Assembly: GCA_949358305.1 (NCBI GenBank)
Contig: OX442320.1
Coordinates: forward strand, 3,178,259-3,242,258
Origin: Strigamia acuminata
Lineage: Eukaryota; Arthropoda; Chilopoda; Geophilomorpha; Linotaeniidae
Reading direction: 5' to 3'
Length of the DNA stretch: 64,000 nucleotides
The notes below the pieces were generated by a model. It was not told where the DNA came from and did no database searches. It was given only the letters and a program-made list of their open reading frames with translations. Position 1 is the first letter of the stretch. Each line of letters starts with the position of its first letter. Positions 55,265 through 64,000 of this stretch are shown piece by piece. The translations under genes and the position numbers were made by a program.

Positions 55265-55748
55265 AAGTATGGATTTTTTTAAATTTTAGACTATTTTATG
55301 CTGAAAAAGTCTGTATTTTTCAGATTTTAGACTGTTTTATGCTAAAAAAGTCTGTATTTTATAGATTTAGACTGATTTAAGCTGAACAAGTCTGTATTTT
55401 TTAAATTTTAAACTATTTTATGCTGAAAAAGTCTGTATTTTTTAGATTTAAACTGTTCTATGCCGAAAAAGTCTGTATTTTTTAAATTGCAGGCTATTTT
55501 ATGCAGAAAAAATTCTATCTTTTAAATTTTAGACTACAGTATTTTATGCTTAAAAAGTCTGTATTTTTAAATTTTAGACTATTTATGCTGATGAGGTCTA
55601 TTTTTTAAATTTTAGACTATTTATGCTGATAAGGTCTATTTTTAAAATTTTAGACTATTTTATGCTTAATAGGTCTGTATTTTTATAGATTTAGACTGTT
55701 TTATGCAGAAAAAGTCTGTATTTTTTAAATTTTAGACTATTTTATGAA
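55265..55748. repeat. About 40-bp tandem repeat (AAGTCTGTATTTTTTAAATT...)
   Basis: About twelve units containing TTTTAGACTATTTTATGCTG and AAAAAGTCTGTATTTTT, with indels giving 35-44 bp. Confidence 0.85.
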
Positions 55749-55749
55749 G

Positions 55750-56585
55750 GATTTTTGGGATTTTATTGAAAAACAAAGCCTTCTCTCATCACTTGCCTGC
55801 AAAAATTGTTGCTCCAAACTCCTGGACTTTTTTCTCTGCTCTTGAGTCTAAATAATTAAATTGAGTTTAAATTTGTGAAGATGAATTGCAAATATTTCTG
55901 CACGACTTACATTCTTGTTTAATTTTATCGAGTGGAAAACAGTAGAAGGAATTTATCAGGGTTATTGCAAAACGCAGACAAGAGGAGAAAGAAATAAAGG
56001 GACATTTTTCACAGTGCATAGGCAAGCTATATCTCGCACACTTTGTACAATTCCCAGCTGGAAAACGATTAAGTGCGGACGAATGCGTTTATAGCACCTG
56101 TTCGCCATGTTTTCAACCTGCCTCAGAGGGATTCTTTCTTACTCTACACGTTTTACGACGTGCTAAATGATTCCTTTTCTCTCGTTTTGTTTTTTTTACG
56201 ATTTTAAATCCACCAAGTTTTAAGTGAAATTGCGACCTCAAGCGGAAGGAAGGGGAATTAACTACCAAGAAAGAAAAAAAGCCCATAAGAACCATGCAGG
56301 AAAAATAGAATTTTGTTAAAGGGAGTAAACGGGCACGTATTATAGCATGAAAATATACAGGGTGTCCCAAATGAACGAAGCCAGTCAAATAACGAAAAGA
56401 CCATTTGAGTGAGATGAACGAAACGAATGTAGTACTCGTAAACTAAGTGAGGGCATTTCAAAAATGTGAAAAAATTTGACCTCTGACCTTTTCTTCAAGG
56501 TCATTCCAACTCTAACTTTTAAACTAAGACTGGTATGTAGAGCAAAATTCTCAATTGAAAAAAGAAAGAGCATCTTCTGTCAGAT
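55750..56585. other. Intergenic stretch without gene
   Basis: Unique sequence. The minus frames at 56113-56461 are unrecognised. Confidence 0.35.
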
Positions 56586-56589
56586 ACAG

Positions 56590-56635
56590 CCTCCATTTGG
56601 TTAAAAAAGTGCGTTTTAGAATCGAAGAAATGCGG
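56590..56635. mobile_element. Lone right end of the CCGTATTTCTTCGATTC MITE family
   Basis: The reverse complement begins TA|CCGCATTTCTTCGATTCTAA, like 26528-26703. The left end is missing. A further internally deleted relic with three TTCGATTGTAAGA words lies at 56870-56975. Confidence 0.5.
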
Positions 56636-57229
56636 TATTAAAAACTTGCCATGCCCATGTAAAGTTTTCGCATTCGGAGGCGCCCTCCAATGACAGTTTT
56701 GTGAAATTGTTGGCGGTGGCGCCCTCGGACACCACCAACCTTCCATTAACCGGTTCCTTCAATGTAAATAAAAAAAGAATATAACTGACATCACGTGACA
56801 AATCCAAAATTGCAAAATTGTTAAAATTGCAAAATTACAAAATTGCCTTAATTAATGAAACCCGCTGTTGTAAGACGCTTCGATTGTAAGACACTTCGAT
56901 TGTAAGATGCACCCCATTTTTGGAGAAGTTAATATGGAAAAAAAATGCGTCTAGAATCGAAGAAATAAGACGTTAGGATATATGGTGGATTTATTCTCTT
57001 TGGATGGAGAGTACACTTCAAATGTTGTTGAAACATGGCGGTTACACATTAGACTGAACTCACTGATACAGGAAGTACAAAAATTACGTCATGGCTTTTC
57101 ACTAGCCTCAATCAAGGTACATATTAATTACACATTAACACACAATATCACAACATAAGTTAGTTCTAAAGAATTTTTTCACAAATTATATTTCCGTGAT
57201 AAAATGTTAATTATATTTTGGCTAAATAT
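56636..57229. other. Intergenic stretch up to the solo LTR
   Basis: Contains the MITE relic at 56870-56975 and unique AT-rich DNA. No gene is supported. Confidence 0.35.
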
Positions 57230-57751
57230 TGTCACGCGCTCGGACTGCGCTAAGAAGTAGCGAGTCCGAACGCTTAGTTAGAATGAGAAGTTACGAAATT
57301 CCTCACCAATTGGCGCTAGAGTCCTTTTGCAACCAGCACCACTGGGAGATTCAACTTTATGTTGATGGGGGGAAACCCAGTTAACTTGGAAAGCATTTGA
57401 GTTAGTTTAAGTCAGTTCTCTCCCAGGCACCAAACTATGAACATCGAATGGTTTTCTGGGGCTAGCACCTTCAGTGCTTGGCTCCTATGGATCAAAACCC
57501 AATTGTCTATGATAAATCTGATTGCTTATTTGTTTGTCTCTTGTCTTTTATTAGGTTAAGATAAATTAAGTTTAAGTTTATGATTTGAGATTTATTCAGT
57601 AATAATAAACATTCAATCCCATGAATAAAAGAATTATGAGTTTAGTTTAAAATGAAACTTTGTCATTTCTCTCTTTACAAACTCTCAGCTAATTAAACCT
57701 AAGAATCTAAATTAATTGTTATGTGTGATTCACCCCAAGTCACACGTAACA
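57230..57751. mobile_element. Solo LTR (522 bp, TGTCACGC...CGTAACA) with ATAT duplication
   Basis: The canonical TG...CA ends are flanked by ATAT on each side (57226-57229, 57752-57755). There is an inverted repeat of GGACT/AGTCC just inside the left end and AATAAA words at 57606 and 57624, which favour plus orientation. There is no internal domain, so it probably arose by LTR-LTR recombination. Family not assigned. Confidence 0.7.
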
Positions 57752-57759
57752 ATATTTTA

Positions 57760-59269
57760 GGAATAACGTGCCGTAAGACGTAGTTAAAAATAACACCGGA
57801 CATCGCAAATTGAAAATGTATCTCCACGATTTAACATGATTTCTCTTGTAATCCTATTTCTTCCCCATTAAAAACTAACCTTTCCCCTGCAATGTGTCTG
57901 CTCGATTTTTCATTTCACTTAACCCTATTTCAAATTGTGAAAAACTGATCATAAAAACTTGATTACTGAATCAGTTTGTGACTTGGAACGTGTTGGATCT
58001 AGTAAATCTGGAGCATGCGCAGTTCTGAAATCAAATTCTCTCGCTTCCAGAACTACTGTAGTTCTGAACGCAAAATGGAGTAGAGAAAAGAGATCGTGGA
58101 ATTTGATTGATATAACTTCAATCCACAAATAATCTTAATCCGGAAATGAACTTCATTAATACACTCAGGCTGCCTTTCATAAACTATTAACATTTATTCC
58201 AGTTCCGTTGGTTAGCATCGTACATAATTTAATGTGCAATTCAGGCAATAGGTTTCATCCAAAAGTACGGTATTCTTGGTGTCTCCATTTTCTCCATTTA
58301 TAATTAAAATTGAAAATTAAAATTGAAATAATTTCTCCCAATAAAAATAGGTTTTTAGCAATTGCACATAAAATAATCTGAAATAAATAGAAAAGAAAAT
58401 CGTAATAAATTTCTTCGATTTTGCATGTTACATTAAAAAAATAATTCAAAATCTATTTCACAGGTTTTCATAAATTTTCACTGGAAGAAAATAATTTTCT
58501 AGGCTTTTAAATTACATTTTGTAGTGATTAATCTTCGTCCAAGGATTAATTATGAGTTTCCAAACCTCTATACATTCTCAAATGGTTGTAACAGACGGAA
58601 CATCATAGAAATGTTGCCAGTAACGTTAGTTACAAGTCCTCTTCGATGGAAATATCTGTGAGAAACAATTGTCATCGTAAATTTGTTCAGCAATTACAGT
58701 TACAATGTGTTCAAACCTGTTTTCCATATTAGTAGAAACGAGCAAACACGAGAGACAGGAAGCAAAACCATGCGCTGATGTTATCGAGTATTCTCGAATA
58801 TACTGTCGAATGACGACTGGCGTATCGATTATCGACTACTTTAAATTTGAAAATTTACGATTTTTAGTTATTCCTGATTTTTAAATTTAAATTTGAATTT
58901 GGAATTTGAAACAATTAAAAAAAACCTAAACCAATAAAAAACTAAACAATTATCATGGTTCTGTGTGGTGCGTCCACCTAGTGAGAAATTTCAAAAGGTT
59001 TCAATAATTTTGGCGACTAACATTAGTACAACATTTATAAGTTTATTATCTAATATATGTACAACATTTCATTGAAAGTTGTCTAGTTGGATAATAAGTC
59101 TATAATTTTGTTCTAATATGATTTGAAAAATAAGGTCTATGTACAAAATTAAATTAAATTAAAATGCAATGTGCTAGATAGAATGTCTAAATACACATTT
59201 TATTTTTTAGATTTGAACAACCAAAATATATTTATAATAACTCAATCACACCATAAGACGAGAGTTTTA
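57760..59269. other. Intergenic stretch, with one dispersed repeat
   Basis: TGTG(T/G).TGCGTC(C/T)ACCTAGTGAGA occurs at about 58964-58990 and again at 61236-61261, so it belongs to a dispersed element. Otherwise unique, AT-rich. Confidence 0.4.
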
Positions 59270-59274
59270 GACAG

Positions 59275-60345
59275 TGGCGGACTGGCCAGGTACCTAAATA
59301 ACACAAACACAGATAGCAATTGAATAGTTTTTCTGCTGTGTGGGTTCTTAAATGAGCGGTTAATCGAATTTTTTCTCAATAAGCTTTGAGGCACAATTCA
59401 TATTTGAATGGTTTTTCTCCAGTGTGACTTTTCAAGCTGCCAACATCCGAAGATTTATGATGTACTGTACCGCCCCGTTTAATAGCCCGAGCGTTTAATA
59501 TTTTTTTTGAGCCGACCTTCCAGCACCAATTTGAAGGCAGACGTTTATTCGGGCCCAGCGCATAACCGAAAAATCACCAATTTTTCGCAAAAAATTTTTG
59601 GGGAACCCACCCGGTGCTGAATCGAGGCTGGCGTCAATTCTGTGAGTCGCCGACGAACGCCCGGCGCTAAAACGGGTCCGGTGCCTTTATGAACCCGGGC
59701 TATTAAACGAGGCGGTACGGTATGCAAATTCTCTCCACTTCAAATTAACATTGAAGCACTTAATAATAACAATCTTTTCAGCAATTTTATAGGAAGTGAT
59801 CTGAAAAACAAAAAAAATTATTACCGTAATCAAATTAGATTTATCACATTTTTAATTTAATTTTAATCTCAATGGTTCTTTCTCTTTTTTTCTGGGCGGG
59901 TTTTGTAGAAAAGTGGTTCACGTGTGAACATGGCATTTCTAAAAGTCACAACTTCTACATAAGTGGTTCAAGTGCGAACTAGGCATAAAATAGAAAACAA
60001 AACAAGATGAAGGTAGAACGTTTCTTCTACCTTCGTTTTCAGCTGTTTTGCATTTGTTTTGAGTCGTTTTGTGTTCGTTCCAAATGCAAAATGAACATAA
60101 ACAACTGACACTTAAACGGTTTTTATCCAGAATGAATGCTCATGTGGGCGATCAAATTTGGCATTTGAATGGTTTTTTGCCAGAATGAATCCGTAAATGT
60201 CTACTCAAGTTACCACGGTCACTAGACGGGAAAGAACATGTGTGACAGATTACAAGTCTTTTTAACTGAGTTGAATAAGTATACATTTTGCAGTTGAAGG
60301 ACTTTTGTTCAATTTGACGTAACATCCTACTTTCTAAGTTGCTTG
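59275..60345 (-). pseudogene. C2H2 zinc-finger gene relic, split by a MITE
   Basis: Minus strand 60345-60170 reads SSNLESRMLRQIEQKSFNC then CHTCSFPSSDRGNLSRHL and RIHSGKKPFKCQI followed by a stop, giving finger and TGEKP-like linker pattern with several zinc ligands lost. After a gap, 60165-60110 has LIAHMSIHSG. At 59460-59290 the frame reads SHTGEKPFKYELCLKAY, stop, then LTAHLRTHTAEKLFNC. Missing Cys/His ligands, stops and gaps show that it is not functional. A MITE occupies 59465-59720, and 59720-60110 is unrelated. Confidence 0.72.
59465..59720. mobile_element. 256-bp MITE, C(T/C)GTACCGCC ends, TA-flanked
   Basis: Left CTGTACCGCCCCGTTTAATA and right (reverse complement) CCGTACCGCCTCGTTTAATA, with TA on both sides. 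The interior is GC-richer, with GCCCGGCGCTAAAACGGG-type words similar to the 40209-40358 element. Confidence 0.78.
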
Positions 60346-60349
60346 ATTT

Positions 60350-62160
60350 TCAGCTTTTCTTATCACATGAAATGGAATTTTTCTTTAATTTTCTGGTTCT
60401 TCCCATTTTGTATTTTTTTTTTTAAAAATGCTATTAAGTAATAATCAAGGTTCACGCGACAACAAATAATCTTTCGCATCCGATCTTCAAATTAATCTGA
60501 AATGATACAGACAAAAGGCAATAAGCAAATATAAAAACTCAATGTGCACGCAATCAAATTACATAATTACATAATTACATAATTACAGTTTCAATATACT
60601 AACTGAAGGCAAAAATAAATAAATCTATCATTATTTATTTTTTGATACATTCCTATTTGCCCCTGTAAATGTGAATTCACTTTACTTGATGATTTCTCAG
60701 GACCGATTATACGCATGAAATTAAATTTTCTGCGTTTGATAGGTGTGCTGTAATTATGAACATGCATTCCTGTAGAAATGAATGCATTTTTACAAACTTT
60801 TTGACTAATGGAAAATTTTAATACCTAAAATTAAGTTCTAAAAGCTAAAAATATATTTTGATAGCTAAAGATGACCGTTAATTTAAAAAAAATATTGGTA
60901 TTTATTTGCTTCTTTTCAGGAATCATCATCGTATCGAAAGTGCACTTTATTTTGGTGCATTTTGGTGACTTTTCCGGACAACTTACGTATAAGTTATGAG
61001 ACAAACTGAACGCCATAGTTGGGATTATAAATAGGCTTATTTGACGACAGATTCAATGGTTCGTTGGCTAATATCATCTGAAATAGAAAATTTTAACGTT
61101 TATAAATTGTGAAAAATTAATGTTATTTTTGCACAAACCTGTTCCATACATGAAATCATAAACGTAAATAAAGCTGGTTAGATGGAGTAGCGAACAATCG
61201 GATTGGAAACACCAAGGCGCATGGACTGATTTTCTGTGTATGATGCGTCTACCTAGTGAGAGATTAGAAAATCACATTGCCATTGCCTGCTCGGATCAAA
61301 TCCCTTGCTAAATCTCTGAAGTATGACCTCATACAATGTCACTCTCACTAACGAAATAAGACATTCTATTCGTCAAATTTTAAAAGTGTAAAATTATAAA
61401 TTCCACCAACAGATGGCGAAAAGATCAAATTCTCTATCACGTAGACAAGCCAGTTTATTTCCTTCTCGTTCAATTTCAAAGGAGCACAAATAAAAGAGAT
61501 TACAACAAGGAAAACTAAGGTGAGTTAAAATATACAACAGAAGAAATACATTGGAAGTGAGAATTTGTCTTTTGAAAAAAAAGATTTACTATTTTAATTG
61601 ATGATAGTTGCTTCTAAAGAAACAGATTAATATTCTCAGCACATCACTGGACTCTTAAGTGTATCACAGAATGAAATGAATAAAGAAAAACTTTTCTATT
61701 ACACTCTGGAGTCAAGTAATAATTGTGAACATGTGATGGTGAAGATGCTGAGTATGGAACATGTGCCACCATATTGTGTTAATCTAAACCTTAAGTGCTT
61801 TTGTACAGAACTTATTAATCATAGACAATTCAATTTTATCTTCAAATGGTGACACACACAGAATAAGTAATAGCAGAAGTAAATAATTTGAACATTTTTA
61901 GTGGGGCCTCCTGGGGATTCTGTAGCAATAGGGAGACAAAATTTTTCAAAAAATTTGCTGTACTACCGCAAACACTCTCTCTGTGCACTTCCTTTGAATG
62001 CCGGAAACAGAACTGCCATGATAATGCACCAAGAAAGTTTGTTATTGTTTTACGGACGCCACGTGGTTAGGGGAGGGCGACGAGATGCTGGACACAACAC
62101 ACATGATGATTTACCAACGAAATACAACAGAGACACAGGTTTAGTTATTATGAATAGCTT
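60350..62160. other. Intergenic stretch without supported gene
   Basis: AT-rich. A short (ACATAATT)3 run lies at 60562-60586. The plus frames at 61888-62173 match nothing I recognise. Confidence 0.35.
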
Positions 62161-62162
62161 TA

Positions 62163-62183
62163 TGGTTGTCTAGGGGTATGATT
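62163..62183 (+). repeat. tRNA-Pro 5'-half-like word
   Basis: TGGTTGTCTAGGGGTATGAT is shared (20 of 21 with the next base) with the LTR segment at 2525-2545 and resembles the tRNA-Pro 5' half. Downstream there is a CGATGGCTG/CAGCCATC hairpin but no anticodon arm or B box, so it is not a tRNA gene. It may be a tRNA-derived or LTR-derived relic. Confidence 0.4.
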
Positions 62184-62914
62184 GGCGTCTCAGGTGTATT
62201 TCCTAATTCGATGGCTGGGTTACAGCCATCCCTAACAACGAATCGTATCCGCCGATAGGATCCGAAACCATCAGTAATCATTAATAAGTGTATAACTATT
62301 TGTAATTTGAATAAAAGAAATTTTATTTGTACTAAGTTGTGTATATTATTTCCCAAGGTAAGGTATTTCACTAATTTGTTCTAACCATAAGACAGGATCA
62401 CGACAAAGTTCTCTTGATTCTAGAACTAGTTTGGAGATTTTAAATCCGCATATAATTTCATTTTCAGGAAATGAATAAGCTTATATTAATACACTCATTG
62501 CTTGATAAGAAATTATTCAGATAAACTTTTGTATTTGCAAAAATTTTATGCCGCCGAACTATTGAATTTCAAAATGGTCTACAGGTAAGCGAGTTGAAAT
62601 CGAGGTCGAAATCCAAAGAATCGACCCCAAATGTAGATTATGTGATTCGGTTTTCCAATAATCCTATTATAAAAACTATGACGCGTTTTGCGTCATTTTC
62701 GTCTAAGAAAATCGAGAGAATCGAGAGAATCGATTTTTGGATTTGAAATTTAATGTATTAATTTCATATATAAATTTAATTCAGATGGTCTAGGTGTCAG
62801 TATATTATAACGTGAATATTGGCATCAATGCATGATATCACTAGTGGTACGTTATTGAAGTAATATTGTTGTAAACAAAATTAATAAACATGTTGAGATA
62901 AAATCTGCCTGAGA
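62184..62914. other. Intergenic stretch without gene
   Basis: Unique AT-rich sequence, no coding evidence. Confidence 0.35.
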
Positions 62915-62915
62915 A

Positions 62916-63120
62916 ACCATTTTTCAATGTTCTAAAACCCTTTTTCAATGTTCTAAAACCTTTTTTCAATCTTCTAAAACCTTTTTTCAATCTTCTATCA
63001 TAAAACCTTTTTTCAATCTTCTATCATAACTTAAGACCTTTTTTAAATCGCCTAAAACCTTTTTTCAATGTTCTAAAACTTTATTTCATTGTTCTAAACC
63101 ATTCTTTTATTGTTCTTGAA
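62916..63120. repeat. 21-bp minisatellite (TTCTAAAACCTTTTTTCAATS)n-type
   Basis: About nine units of CCTTTTTTCAAT(C/G)TTCTAAAA with two longer variants carrying an extra ATCATAA. Confidence 0.85.
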
Positions 63121-64000
63121 CTTTTCCATTGTCACATTTGAATTTTTTTTATATTTAAACCACTATTAAAAATTGAAAAACTTTTCTAATAATAACTCCA
63201 ACTCTAAACGAGTAACTAAAAAAAAACTAAACTTCCCCTTTCTAACTTCATTTAACGGCATCATAAAACTTACCTTTAATCAACGGCTTCTCTATTGTGT
63301 TTTATAGTAAAGCTTATCTTTCTTATGTTTTTTTTCCCTTCCTTTTTCACATGACAAGTTTCTGTGTGTTTTCTCTCTTTTTGGCACCAAAATGAAGTAG
63401 AAAACTTTCAGCTGTGTGTCTTTTCTCTCTCTGTGATTTGATTACTGTTTTCCTAGGATTGATCAGCACTGATCCGTAGCCGAATCTTGGCCCGCTCGAT
63501 CGAGAGGAATCTCCACATCGAAAGCGAGAAAAAAAAATTTAATACCAAAATCTTCCTCCTTGTCCAAGTGTCGTGTCTGAAAGGCAACGAAGCTTGACTG
63601 AGCACTCTATTTAATGAGCTGTGATACACGAGACATAGATAAACGTCTTCATGCGGCAAAGCAGATTCCAAAGTCACCGTGCTACCATTTTAACTTCTAT
63701 TTCTTTCGACTAATTTGACACAAATGCCTAACTTCTGTCAATGTTTATTTCTTCGCTAAGTACACATAAGACTTTCAGACTATGAATATTCAGAGTCTGA
63801 ATTTTCAGGTTGTCACGCCGCAAACGAAATGATTCCGCCTGTGTTTATCCGTGCGCGGAAATTGTTTGGTACACACAATCCGTGAACGTGATGTAATTAC
63901 AAATGGCAACCACTTTTACAAAATATTGTAGTTTGATAGTGCAAAATAAATGGATTACAGTATTTTTAAATTAATAATCTATATAAATAAAAATGTAGTG
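63121..64000. other. Right-end stretch without supported gene
   Basis: A minus frame at 63453-63677 is somewhat balanced in composition but unrecognised and without clear splice context. Confidence 0.35.

Noticed and set aside
62157-62230. tRNA-Pro gene
   Set aside because: Only the 5' half resembles tRNA-Pro; no anticodon stem, T-arm or 3' acceptor complement follows.

Overview
This window looks like nuclear DNA from an animal, most likely an arthropod or another invertebrate. The evidence is a spliced three-exon gene with large introns, very AT-rich and repeat-rich noncoding DNA, many short DNA transposons, metazoan-type LTR and LINE elements, and a short (CCTAA)n tract of the arthropod telomere type. 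The species cannot be named from the sequence. No operon, bacterial gene or CRISPR array is present.

Layout. Positions 1-3002 (minus strand) hold the 5' end of an LTR retrotransposon that leaves the window at base 1: a probable 5' LTR, a primer-binding site matching the 3' end of tRNA-Pro, and a 779-codon open gag with a coiled-coil N-terminal half and a capsid-like C-terminal half. Inside the LTR is an array of six hairpins with different arms and, in five of them, a shared apical core. From 3 to 12 kb there is AT-rich noncoding DNA with several tandem arrays. From 12,155 to 32,437 (minus strand) I reconstruct one host gene, an LHFPL-type tetraspan membrane protein: three coding exons with canonical GT/AG sites, a continuous 218-residue frame, and introns of about 3.9 and 15.7 kb. 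The introns are packed with MITEs (some nested, several with visible target-site duplications), a Tc1/mariner transposase relic and a 0.5-kb minisatellite. A GC-rich segment with two small upstream ORFs lies just upstream of its start codon.

From 34,116 to 38,897 (minus strand, about 1.7 kb upstream of the LHFPL start) lies a complete Ty3/gypsy element: apparently identical 167-bp LTRs, a 5-bp target duplication (GTTAA), a PBS, a polypurine tract and one 1395-codon gag-pol frame with catalytic motifs in place. It is the youngest insertion seen. The right-hand third (39-64 kb) has no host gene I can support. It contains long minisatellites (a 23-bp array of about 1 kb near 50 kb, and an inverted pair of arrays at 51.2-53.0 kb), a GGGGCCCC-rich repeat, LINE 3' ends, a solo LTR with TG...CA ends and a 4-bp duplication, a decayed C2H2 zinc-finger pseudogene, and more MITEs.

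Two themes recur. Several otherwise different MITE families share the end TA|CCGTA or a close variant, which suggests common mobilisation. Many tandem arrays have units of 20-25 bp. All calls come from reading the sequence; no database search was run.
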